Of a DNA stretch of 64,000 nt, positions 26,845-35,411 are shown one piece after another. This DNA is from Lentibacillus amyloliquefaciens (GTDB lineage: Bacteria; Bacillota; Bacilli; Bacillales; Amphibacillaceae). Under the pieces are notes generated by a model. That model ran no database searches. It saw nothing but the letters and a program-made list of their open reading frames with translations, and was not told where the DNA came from. Both the position numbers and the translations under genes were made by a program. The stretch is taken from NCBI RefSeq assembly GCF_001307805.1, contig NZ_CP013862.1:3348001-3412000 (forward strand), given 5' to 3'. Numbering within the stretch: the stretch's first letter is position 1; each line of letters starts with the position of its first letter.

Positions 26845-26900
26845 TTTATTAAATGAAGGGGAAAGAGCATGATCTAAACGAAGGGGGAGAGAATGATAGG

Positions 26901-28187
26901 ATGAGAGATTTAACGCAGACAGAGTCATTTTTAGATCGAATGGGAATTCCCTCTCATTTGGCATGGGGTTACTTTGGTGTACTCATTTTTATGATGGGGG
27001 ACGGTTTAGAGCTTGCTTGGATAAGCCCTTATCTGGTAGATCAAGGATTAACGGTTCAACAGGCTTCTTTCTTAACAACTTGTTATGGCGTCACAATTGC
27101 CATTTCAGCGTGGTTATCCGGGGTTTTGGTTGAAGCAATTGGACCCAGGAAAACAATGTTGTCGGGTTTGATTTTATACCTGATCGGCCATATCCTTTTT
27201 GTTGGATTGGCGATTCCTGCGCTTAATTACGGCTTAATGATACCAACGTATGCCATTAGAGGCTTTGGCTATCCGTTGTTTGCCTATGCGTTTCTGGTGT
27301 GGATAACTTATCGCACACCCCAGCACCAGCTCGGTAAAGCGGTGGGGTGGTTCTGGTTTGTCTTCACGGGGGGATTAAGTGTTTTAGGTGCATATTACTC
27401 TAGTTTCTCTATTAATTTCTTTGGGCATATTCCAACCCTGTGGACAGCTATTTTATGGGTGCTTATTGGGGCGTTTTTTGCACTTGTTGTTAACAAGGAT
27501 AAATTTGAACTGCCGGATAAGAAATCTGATAATTCCCCCAAATCCAAAGAACTATTAAACGGTATTACAATTGTGAAAAGAAAGCCAAAGGTTGGTATTG
27601 CAGGATTTGTACGCGTTGTCAATCAGGCCGCACAATACGCGTTTCCGTTGTTTCTCCCAATTTATTTGGCTGATCAAGGTGTCAGCACAACTGTATGGCT
27701 CAATATTTGGGGAACAATATTTATTGCCAATATTGCCTTTAACCTCATCTTCGGTTACCTTGGGGATAAAATAGGCTGGCGAAATACAGTTAAGTGGTTT
27801 GGCGCTTTTGGCTGCGGGATTTTTACGCTGATGTTGTTTTACCTGCCGCAAGTATTTACTGGAAATGTGTTTGTCGTTGCTACGATTGGTTTTCTTTGGG
27901 GTGCGTGTTTAGCAGGTTTTGTACCGCTTTCCGCTCTTACACCGTCCTTAGTTGGTGATGGTGATAAAGGCGCGGCCATGTCTATATTAAATTTAGGTGC
28001 TGGTCTTTGCGTGTTTGTTGGACCTGCCCTCGTAACACTATTTTATGACTTGGTTGGCACACAAGGCATGATGTGGATTCTGGGTGGTCTTTACTTTATA
28101 GCTGCGATTCTGACGAGCTTGCTTAAACTTCCGGAAGAAAGCAAAAAAGATAGATCCTCTAAAGACGGTGCACAGTCTGTGGTTTAA
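26901..28187 (+). CDS. MFS polyol transporter (RbtT/DalT/CsbX family)
   Basis: 428-residue 12-helix carrier. The opening RMGIPSHLAWGYFGVLIFM and MGDGLELAWISPYLVDQGL are characteristic of the ribitol/arabitol transporter family (RbtT, DalT, CsbX). Placed between a polyol dehydrogenase and kinase, it is the likely importer of the polyol. I start it at 26901, preceded by GGGGGAGAG; an ATG at 26853 has no ribosome site. A hairpin after the gene separates it from dhaK. Confidence 0.85.
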   Translation: MRDLTQTESFLDRMGIPSHLAWGYFGVLIFMMGDGLELAWISPYLVDQGLTVQQASFLTTCYGVTIAISAWLSGVLVEAIGPRKTMLSGLILYLIGHILFVGLAIPALNYGLMIPTYAIRGFGYPLFAYAFLVWITYRTPQHQLGKAVGWFWFVFTGGLSVLGAYYSSFSINFFGHIPTLWTAILWVLIGAFFALVVNKDKFELPDKKSDNSPKSKELLNGITIVKRKPKVGIAGFVRVVNQAAQYAFPLFLPIYLADQGVSTTVWLNIWGTIFIANIAFNLIFGYLGDKIGWRNTVKWFGAFGCGIFTLMLFYLPQVFTGNVFVVATIGFLWGACLAGFVPLSALTPSLVGDGDKGAAMSILNLGAGLCVFVGPALVTLFYDLVGTQGMMWILGGLYFIAAILTSLLKLPEESKKDRSSKDGAQSVV

Positions 28188-28192
28188 AAAAC

Positions 28193-28220
28193 TAATAGCT
28201 CTCATAACCTGAGGGCTATT
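28193..28220 (+). terminator. Hairpin between transporter and kinase genes
   Basis: AATAGCTCTCA pairs with TGAGGGCTATT and is followed by TCTCTGTTTT. It lies inside the operon, so it may set a lower level of the kinase genes or mark a processing site. Confidence 0.5.
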
Positions 28221-28275
28221 TCTCTGTTTTGTCCTGAAAGGAAGATTGTATTTTAATAGAAGGGAGTATTGTCTT

Positions 28276-29279
28276 ATGAAGAAATTAATAAATGATCCTA
28301 ACAACGTGGTAGAAGAAATGGTAGAGGGTTATGTGAATGCACATCCGGGCTACATAAAGCAATTGCCGGATAATAACCGATCGTTAGTATCGGTGCGGGA
28401 AACAAACAAAGACAAAGTTGGCATATTAATCGGCGGCGGATCCGGACATGAACCTGCATTTATGGGTTATGTCGGTGAAGGTATGGCAGATGGCGTTGCT
28501 GTTGGAAATATCTTTGCTTCACCCTCGCCAGAACCAATCTTAGAGGTTACCAAAGCTATTGATAAAGGGTCCGGGGTTGTTTACTTGTATGGCAATTACG
28601 CTGGTGATGTCATGAATTTCGGAATGGCTGCAGAGATGGCGGATATGGAAGAAGATATTGAAGTTGGAGCGGCATTAGCATCCGATGACGTCGCCTCTGC
28701 GCCGGTTCAAGAGAAAGAAAAACGTCGCGGCATAGCAGGTGAGTTTTTTATTTATAAAGCGGCCGGGGCTGCAGCGGATTTTGGCTACAATTTAGACGAC
28801 GTTGTGAGAATCGCCGAAAAGGCAAATGACAATACACGCTCGATGGGTGTTGGGCTTACGCCTTGTTATCTTCCGCAAACAAACGAACCAAGTTTTCAAA
28901 TCAATGAAGACGAGATGGAAATTGGTCTTGGCCATCATGGTGAGCCCGGTATAGAGAAGGGAAAACTTGAAACAGCTGATCGTGTGGCAGATAGATTATT
29001 AGGGGATATTTTAGATGACATTAACATTTCGGCAGGAGATGACGTAGCGGTTCTTGTAAATGGATTAGGTTCCACCCCAAAATGGATTTATATATTATTC
29101 ACCGTCGAGTCGGCCAGGTTTTAAAAGAACGCGGCATTAATATTTATCGTTCATATGTGGGCAACTATATTACATCACTGGAAATGGGAGGCTGTTCCAT
29201 AACGTTAATGAAACTGGACGACGAGCTGGCTAAAACAGTTGATCATGCAGTTGATTGCCCAATGTTTGTTCAAAAATAG
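28276..29279 (+). pseudogene. dhaK: DhaK-type dihydroxyacetone/erythrulose kinase, substrate subunit, broken by one missing base
   Basis: Binds the ketose covalently through a His; the motif GHHGEPG puts that His at residue 221. GGGSGHEPAFMGYVGEGM and YGNYAGDVMNFGMA are the phosphate/substrate loops. The frame ends at 29124; the C-terminal part (LYIIHRRVGQVLKERGINIY to VDCPMFVQK) continues in the next frame to 29279. The break is in an AAAA run (29079-29082); one more A restores GLGSTPKMDLYIIHR and a 334-residue protein. Next to dhaL it forms an ATP-dependent two-subunit kinase. In this setting the substrate may be D-erythrulose rather than dihydroxyacetone. Confidence 0.85.
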
Positions 29280-29294
29280 AGGGAGGTTACAATC

Positions 29295-29951
29295 ATGGAG
29301 TTCACAGCGGCAGACTTAACAAATTATTTTAAAGCAGTCATCGAGATGATTGAGGAACAAAAAGATTATCTTTGCGCGTTAGATCGTAAAATTGGTGATG
29401 GTGATCATGGTGTTACGATGTCTATTGGATGGCAAGCTGTAAACGATATTTTAAATGAAGATCTTAAAGATGAGGAAGATTGTGGGAAACTCAGTATGAA
29501 AGTGGGAAAAACGTTTTTAAATGCAGTGGGTTCATCTGTAGGTCCGTTATATGCAACTGGACTGATGAGAGGGGCAAAAACAGTTAAAAAGAAAACCGTT
29601 CTTAATGATCAGGATTTAGTTGACTATTGGTTAGTATTCACACAAGGTGTTAAAGAACGCGGTCAAGCGAGTATAGGAGATAAGACAATGATGGATACTT
29701 TTGAGCCATTCGCGGAAGCTTTGGAAGCAAAGTTTGACGAAACCAATGAATTCATCCCAGCTTTTGACCATGCGTTAAGTATCGCTAAGAAAGGGATGGA
29801 ATCAACGACAGGTCTTGTTTCCCAAAAGGGGCGTTCAAGCAGATTAGGTGAACGGTCGGTTGGCTTTCAAGATCCGGGTGCAACGTCGGCATATCTTATT
29901 TTAGCAGCTTTTTTAAACTATGCTCAGAGCAACTCAGCAGAGGTCAGCTGA
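29295..29951 (+). CDS. dhaL: DhaL-type ATP-binding subunit of the ketose kinase
   Basis: 218 residues. The Mg-ATP site DRKIGDGDHGVTMSIGWQAV carries the three conserved Asp residues; SSVGPLYATGLMRG and GRSSRLGERSVGFQDPGATSAY are the other family blocks. ATP use is inferred because no DhaM (PTS) gene is nearby. GAGGGAGG precedes the ATG, 15 bp after dhaK. A terminator follows at 29985-30025. Confidence 0.9.
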   Translation: MEFTAADLTNYFKAVIEMIEEQKDYLCALDRKIGDGDHGVTMSIGWQAVNDILNEDLKDEEDCGKLSMKVGKTFLNAVGSSVGPLYATGLMRGAKTVKKKTVLNDQDLVDYWLVFTQGVKERGQASIGDKTMMDTFEPFAEALEAKFDETNEFIPAFDHALSIAKKGMESTTGLVSQKGRSSRLGERSVGFQDPGATSAYLILAAFLNYAQSNSAEVS

Positions 29952-29984
29952 CCCTGTATCACAATTCAAATCCATTCATAACGA

Positions 29985-30025
29985 ACAAAGGAATCAGATA
30001 ACATCCTATTTCTGGTTCCTTTTTA
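29985..30025 (+). terminator. Intrinsic terminator after dhaL
   Basis: AAGGAATCAGA pairs with TCTGGTTCCTT and ends in TTTTT. rpiB beyond it probably needs read-through or its own promoter. Confidence 0.6.
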
Positions 30026-30137
30026 ATGAAACAATAATAAATGATACTATATGATAAAAAATGAAAGTAATAAATTGAATTATAATAAAAAATATAATAA
30101 AATGAAAATATACGACAACCTGAAGGAGGAATCACTC

Positions 30138-30593
30138 ATGAAAATAGGCATTGGCAGTGACCATAATGGCTTTGAATTTAAAGAGGAAATTAAAACGTCT
30201 GTAGAAGAAATGACCGATCATGAACTTGTAGACTATGGCTGCTACTCTTGTGACGCAGTTGACTATCCTGATGTTGCATTTGATGTCTCTCGGGCAATAA
30301 GTGAAGGGGAGTTAGATAGAGGAATATTGATATGTGGTACTGGTATTGGCGTTTCGATTGCTGCTAATAAATATCCCGGTATTCGTGCTGCACTTGCACA
30401 TGATACGTATGCCGGTGAAAGAGCCCAATTAAGCAATAACGCGCAAATAATCACGATGGGAGCCCAAATTATCGGCGCAAAAGTCGGGACAAAAGTAGTT
30501 GAGGCCTATTTAAATGTTGAATGGGCTGAAGGTTCCAAACGTAAAGTGGATAAAATTACTAATAAAGAAAAAGAATTTGCCGGCAATAAGTAA
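30138..30593 (+). CDS. rpiB: RpiB/LacAB-family sugar-phosphate isomerase
   Basis: 151 residues, aldose-ketose isomerase. [31 protein letters not shown], the catalytic Cys in [15 protein letters not shown] and [10 protein letters not shown] match RpiB. In C4 polyol pathways a member of this family (DerI/EryI) converts D-erythrulose 4-phosphate to D-erythrose 4-phosphate, which fits this cluster better than ribose 5-phosphate isomerisation. The ATG at 30138 has AAGGAGGA upstream. Confidence 0.88.
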   Translation: MKIGIGSDHNGFEFKEEIKTSVEEMTDHELVDYGCYSCDAVDYPDVAFDVSRAISEGELDRGILICGTGIGVSIAANKYPGIRAALAHDTYAGERAQLSNNAQIITMGAQIIGAKVGTKVVEAYLNVEWAEGSKRKVDKITNKEKEFAGNK

Positions 30594-30645
30594 ATACCTG
30601 AGTGTCAATCATTCATTTCGTCAAATCAAAGGGGCTGAGTTTCAA

Positions 30646-31608
30646 ATGGAACCATTATTATTAGACTTTTTAAAGGTAACAGAATCTGCTGCACTTGCAG
30701 CGAGACAATGGGTTGGCAGAGGAGATAAAATTGCCGCGGATGAAATCGCTACCAAAACAATGCGCAAACATTTAAACCGTATCAATATGAAGGGTGAAAT
30801 TGTCATTGGGGAAGGGGAAATTGATGATGCCCCCATGCTTCACATCGGGGAGGTGCTTGGTTTCGGGGAAGATCCCGAATTGGATATTGCGGTCGATCCA
30901 ATCGAAGGAACAACTCCTACAGCCAATGGACAAGATAATGCGATGACCGTGATTGCGGCTGCTCCTAAAGGAAACTTACTTCATGCTCCTGATATGTATA
31001 TGGAAAAAATGGCTGTGGGGGCTGATGCCAAAGGGAAAATAAACATTGGCGCCTCAATAATTGAAAACCTCCAGGCTGTTGCTAAAGCAAAAGGCAAAAC
31101 GGTTGATGAATTAAATGTTCTCATTCAAGACAGACCTCGTCACAAAGAAACGATAGATGAAATTAGGCAATCCGGTGCCAAGGTCCATTTATTTAAAGAT
31201 GGCGACGTTATTTACGCCATTTCAACGTGTATTAAGCGTGTCGATATGGACCTGTTTCTTGGAATTGGAGGAGCGCCTGAAGGTGTGTTAGGAGCCATCG
31301 GCGTAAAAGGCCTTGGTGGCGAAATGCAGGCAAAGCTTAAGCCCAGAAATAACCAGGAAACAGAACGCTGCAAGGACATGGGATTAACAATTCCCGAAAA
31401 GACACTAAATCATGAAGACTTGGTAAAATCCGACCATTGTATGTTAATCGCAACGGGCATAACAAATAATCCTTTTTTAAGAGGTATTGAATCCGATCAC
31501 GAACATCAAACAACCCATTCTCTCCTTATTGGAGGAAAAGCGCAGCAGTTGCGTTACGTGGAAACGCAGTACCCCATGGTTAAGGAAGCCTATGCAAGAG
31601 TGGACTGA
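30646..31608 (+). CDS. glpX: Class II fructose-1,6-bisphosphatase
   Basis: 320 residues, lithium-sensitive phosphatase fold: GEGEIDDAPMLHIGEVLG and AVDPIEGTTPTANG hold the metal ligands, GGAPEGVLGA the substrate loop. It hydrolyses fructose 1,6-bisphosphate and in some bacteria sedoheptulose 1,7-bisphosphate. Fifty-two bases after rpiB, it looks like part of the polyol unit, where it could regenerate fructose 6-phosphate for the transketolase/transaldolase reactions that consume erythrose 4-phosphate (inference). Confidence 0.9.
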   Translation: MEPLLLDFLKVTESAALAARQWVGRGDKIAADEIATKTMRKHLNRINMKGEIVIGEGEIDDAPMLHIGEVLGFGEDPELDIAVDPIEGTTPTANGQDNAMTVIAAAPKGNLLHAPDMYMEKMAVGADAKGKINIGASIIENLQAVAKAKGKTVDELNVLIQDRPRHKETIDEIRQSGAKVHLFKDGDVIYAISTCIKRVDMDLFLGIGGAPEGVLGAIGVKGLGGEMQAKLKPRNNQETERCKDMGLTIPEKTLNHEDLVKSDHCMLIATGITNNPFLRGIESDHEHQTTHSLLIGGKAQQLRYVETQYPMVKEAYARVD

Positions 31609-31626
31609 TATGGGCAAATATGGCAC

Positions 31627-31763
31627 CCGCGTTTATCCCGCATGTAACTGGGTTGTATAGGCTGCAATGCCCCCATTAGCCTTCCCGGGGACAAGTGAAC
31701 CCCCGGGGATTAGCCTTGGGTACGCTGTCACTTCCAGGTTACTCGCAGCGGCTCTGCCATATC
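31627..31763. repeat. Structured intergenic element between glpX and the TSUP gene
   Basis: ATATGGCA near the left end pairs with TGCCATAT near the right end, GTAAC with GTTAC inside, and CCCGGGG with CCCCGGG in the middle. The left part TTTATCCCGCATGTAACTG is identical to the left end of the two-hairpin repeat at 39738, so this looks like a diverged relative. Confidence 0.45.
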
Positions 31764-31825
31764 GCAGTCTTTAATTTTCTGATTCCATTAACGAAAGGAG
31801 AATGAATTGCAAGCAACTTTAAAAG

Positions 31826-32611
31826 TTAACCAAAATACAAACGAACCCCCATAAGAATTAATAAAATGGAAAGCATTTGGTTGATAACTTTACCAGAGAT
31901 TTTCTTGGATAGACTTACACCTAAGTAAGCACCTGCTATAATACCCAACCCTCCCCATAACACTGTCAGCCAATCCACATGATCATAGAGGATTTGAAAT
32001 AAGACCCCCGTTGACGTATAAAGACATAATGAAAAAATCGATGTGGCTGTTGCGATATGTGTCGGAAAACGAAATATATAAATTAAAATGGGTACAAGCA
32101 GCCATCCTCCGCCAATTCCTAAGTAGCTTGAAAGTATCCCCAGAAAAACCCCGATTGGCAGAAACCATTTATGACTTAAAATGGAATTGACATCATTCTG
32201 TTCATGTTCAGCAGCAATTTCACTGTTGTTGTCGGATGTGAAATTCTTTATAAACAAAAATATTCCTAACGATACAAGGGCAGTTGCAAAAATCCAAAAG
32301 AAGGCCGCGGATTCGGATGATTGAAATTTTAATAGCAACACACCAATGATGGAACCGGGAATAGCCCCCGTTCCGACTTGTATGCCTGCTTTATAATTTA
32401 TTCTGTTTTGTTTGGCATACCCTGTCACACCTGATAAAGCATTAATCAATACAATGACTAATCCTGATCCTGCAGCCATTGCAGGTTCCATGTTAAAAAA
32501 TAATAAAAGGGCGGGGACAAATATAAAACCGCCGCCCGCTCCAACAACTGTTCCATAAGATCCTGCCAGAATACCTGTTATAAGCAGAGCCACTGATGTC
32601 GTTATAGTCAT
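31826..32611 (-). CDS. TSUP-family membrane transporter (TauE/SafE)
   Basis: 261 residues, eight or so hydrophobic helices. GAGGGFIFVPALLLFFNMEP and GIGGGWLLVPILIYIFRFP are the duplicated GGGxxxxP motifs of the sulfite exporter TauE/SafE family. Probably exports a sulfur-containing or organic anion. GGAGAGAG precedes the ATG. It is followed on the same strand, upstream, by a LysR gene (101 bp apart). Confidence 0.88.
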   Translation of the reverse strand: MTITTSVALLITGILAGSYGTVVGAGGGFIFVPALLLFFNMEPAMAAGSGLVIVLINALSGVTGYAKQNRINYKAGIQVGTGAIPGSIIGVLLLKFQSSESAAFFWIFATALVSLGIFLFIKNFTSDNNSEIAAEHEQNDVNSILSHKWFLPIGVFLGILSSYLGIGGGWLLVPILIYIFRFPTHIATATSIFSLCLYTSTGVLFQILYDHVDWLTVLWGGLGIIAGAYLGVSLSKKISGKVINQMLSILLILMGVRLYFG

Positions 32612-32711
32612 TTATCTCTCTCCACATTTTGTTATTGTTATTTTACTTTAACAAAACAACTCCGAATGCGCATATTTCAATAAAATCATAGGCTATAACG
32701 AATAGGAATAG

Positions 32712-33593
32712 CTAATGGCGGATAAAGTTAACAAATGAAGCCACGTTATTTTTGTTGAATTTCTCATTTTTACGAATTAACCACAAATTGCGTTTTAAGT
32801 TTGTGTTGCGTATCGAAACCTCTTTAAGCAATCCTTGTTTAAGTTCCTGAGCCACAGTTAATCGGGAAACAATACTTACGCCAAGTCCTGCCTCAACAGC
32901 ACTTTTAATGGCTTGTGTTGTCCCCAGCACCATGTAATTGTTAATTTTATCCAATACATTATGGTCCTTCAGAGTTTTTTCGATAATTAATCTGGTACCG
33001 GAAGTCGTTTCCCGCCAGAGCATTCTTTCCTGCGTTATTTCTTCAATGGCAATTTCCTCGCGGTTATTCCAGGGGTGGTCGGGTGGATGAATTAAAACTA
33101 GTTCGTCATCTGCAAAACTTTCTGCTAATAGGTTATCATTCTGAACAACACCCTCAACTAATGCAAGGTCCAATACATCATTTGCTAATTCATCTAATAT
33201 TTTGGGGGTGTTATTAATAATTAATGATAATTGAAGTCCGGGATGTTTCTTTTTAAATTTTCCCATTAGGCTTGGCAGCAAGTATTCTCCAATCGTGTAA
33301 CTAGCTCCTACTGTAAGTCTAGTATTGGCATCGTCCAGTTTTTCTTGAATAGATTCCTGCGATCGGTTGTATTCATTAACAATGGATCTTGCGTAAGGAT
33401 AAAGAATTTCCCCGTTTGCAGTAAGTGACAATCTGCCATCTTTTCGCTCAAATAACAGCGTGCCGTATGTGTTTTCCAAATGCTGAATTTGCTTCGTAAC
33501 AGCCGGCTGTGAGACAAACGATAAATTTGCTGCTTGGCTGACACTGCCCATATCCACTACTAAGCAAAACATTTTAAAGGTATCTATGTTCAA
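32712..33593 (-). CDS. LysR-family regulator (CysL/CbbR-like)
   Basis: 293 residues. The helix-turn-helix (MFCLVVDMGSVSQAANLSF, SQPAVTKQIQHLE) and the substrate domain fit the CysL/YwfK-like LysR branch. The probable start is TTG at 33593 after AAGGGGGA; an ATG seven codons in would cut the DNA-binding helix. It is divergent from the amidohydrolase gene, with a 331-bp control region in between, and adjacent to the TSUP exporter, so it may control either. Confidence 0.85.
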   Translation of the reverse strand: MNIDTFKMFCLVVDMGSVSQAANLSFVSQPAVTKQIQHLENTYGTLLFERKDGRLSLTANGEILYPYARSIVNEYNRSQESIQEKLDDANTRLTVGASYTIGEYLLPSLMGKFKKKHPGLQLSLIINNTPKILDELANDVLDLALVEGVVQNDNLLAESFADDELVLIHPPDHPWNNREEIAIEEITQERMLWRETTSGTRLIIEKTLKDHNVLDKINNYMVLGTTQAIKSAVEAGLGVSIVSRLTVAQELKQGLLKEVSIRNTNLKRNLWLIRKNEKFNKNNVASFVNFIRH

Positions 33594-33782
33594 GTGGAGT
33601 CCCCCTTATTTCTGTACACTTCATTCATTAGCTTATCATATGGAAAAAGAATGGCTAAATAACAGGTTTCCGAGGAACAGATGGCCAGTTGATTATCGAT
33701 TCATTTTAACCACCCCAAGTCAGATGAAAGGTTATGAAAGCATATTTTTCATTATACACCACGTAATTTTGGAGATATCAGC

Positions 33783-33828
33783 TCACTGAAGTTTACTGAC
33801 GCTCACTGAGCTTCACTGAGTTCACTCA
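33783..33828. promoter_or_regulatory. Array of TCACTGA heptamers with 10-bp phasing
   Basis: TCACTGA (33783), TTACTGA (33793), TCACTGA (33803), TCACTGA (33813) and TCACTCA (33822) follow one another at one helical turn. The array lies ~100 bp before the amidohydrolase start in the LysR/amidohydrolase control region. Rest of 33594-33924 shows no gene. Confidence 0.5.
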
Positions 33829-33924
33829 ATTCATGAAATCGGATTTGTCAGTTCTCATAAGGTTTTGTAGTCTGTCATTAGTTCATGCGCATGGATATTA
33901 CAATGAAAAAAGGAGTCATATTAA

Positions 33925-35015
33925 ATGCCGCAAAAATCTGCTAAAAAGGGACAAAACCAACGTCGAATCATTGATACAGATATTCATGAACGGGTGACTT
34001 ATTCGGAGCTTATCCCTTACTTAGATAATCCATGGAAGCGATATATAGAAGATAACCACTGGATGCAGGAAAAACATATGCCGTATACGCAGCCAACTGT
34101 GGCCGGTGTCGACCGGGCAGATGCTGTCACGCCGGACGGGGAGCTGCAGGAACTGATTTAGGGTTTATGCAAGAACAATTGCTTGATGCAGAGGGGCATG
34201 AATACGGTATTTTAACCGGCGCTTTGGACCCATCTCCGTCGTCAATGCACGGCTGGTATGAAATGGCGACTGCTCTGGCAAGTGCGTATAATGATTGGCA
34301 AATCGAAAATTGGCTGGATAAGGATGACCGTTTATATGGTTCCGTGCATATTGCGGCACAGGATCCGGAACAAGCGGTTCGTGAGATTGAACGGGTCGGC
34401 CCGCATCCTAAAATGGTGCAAATATTGCTGCCGATTGATACGCGTTCTTGGGGAGATCCGTATTATCATCCGATTTATGAAGCAGCGGAGCGTCACAATT
34501 TATCAATCGGTATGCATCATAATGAGCCGCCTACCCATTTCGGAGGCTGGCCGCGTTATTTCATCGAGTGGCATACCATGGTGCCGACAGCGCACATGAT
34601 TGAAGTTTCCAATATGGTGTTCAACGGTGTATTTGATAAATTTCCGGGCTTGCATCTTGTCATGATCGAGGGCGGGTTCACACATGTTCCGCATTTGATG
34701 AAGAAGATGGATCAGCAGTATAAAGAGCTTCGTCATGAGATTCCTTGGGTAAAACGAATGCCAAGTGAAATTATGCGGGAACACGTGCGTTTCACCACAC
34801 AACCTGTTGAGGAATTAACCCAGAAGGAATTTATGCAGTATGTGGATCAAATGGGGTCGGAGGATATGATCTGCTTTGCAACGGATTATCCGCATTGGGA
34901 TTATGATTCACCACTTCAGGCACTGCCTGCACTTGACGAGGCGTTGGAGGAAAAAATTTATTCGGAAAATGCGCGGGCATCCTATCCTAAATTGCCGCAA
35001 TTGATTGGAGTGTGA
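33925..35015 (+). pseudogene. Amidohydrolase-2 family metal hydrolase, broken by one missing base
   Basis: TIM-barrel metal enzyme of the ACMSD/amidohydrolase_2 group. RRIIDTDIHERVTYSELIPYL carries a metal-binding D-x-H; GMHHNEPPTHFGGWPRY, HLVMIEGGFTHVPHL and FATDYPHWDYDSP hold further His/Asp ligands. The frame stops at 34161 and resumes in the next frame at 34142-35015. The break is a GGGG run (34138-34141); one extra G gives DGGAAGTDLGFMQE and a 363-residue protein. AAAGGAG precedes the ATG. First gene of an operon with a Rieske protein five bases downstream. Could be hydrolase or decarboxylase. Confidence 0.8.
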
Positions 35016-35019
35016 AACG

Positions 35020-35376
35020 ATGAGGAAAGTTGTATGTGAAAAGGAAGATATTTTGCCCGGCAAGATGAAAAGCGATTCATTGGGAATGATTCCAATTGTT
35101 GTTTGTCGCACAAAAGATGGTGAATTTTACGCATATGCGAATAGATGCCTGCACCAGGGCGCGCCGCTCTCAGAAGGCGTCTTATGTGGTGATACTAAAC
35201 GAACAGATATTCACGGAAACTATGAATATATTAAAGATGGCGAAATCCTCCGTTGTCCGTGGCATGGTTTGGAATATGACATTAAAAATGACGGTTGCAT
35301 GCTGGCTGAACCACAAAAAAAATTACGCAGTTTCGACGTCATGATTGAGGATGACCATGTGGTTGTCTATAAATGA
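35020..35376 (+). CDS. Rieske [2Fe-2S] protein
   Basis: 118 residues. The cluster ligands are CLHQGAPL (Cys, His) and CPWHGLEYD (Cys, His), with an unusually long ~30-residue stretch between them. It is a small ferredoxin-like Rieske protein, not an oxygenase alpha subunit. It begins 5 bp after the amidohydrolase, suggesting the two act together. Electron donor is probably the ferredoxin reductase at 37278. Confidence 0.88.
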   Translation: MRKVVCEKEDILPGKMKSDSLGMIPIVVCRTKDGEFYAYANRCLHQGAPLSEGVLCGDTKRTDIHGNYEYIKDGEILRCPWHGLEYDIKNDGCMLAEPQKKLRSFDVMIEDDHVVVYK

Positions 35377-35411
35377 ATCTGAATCTGCCAGAGGATGCTT
35401 GAGGTGAAAGT

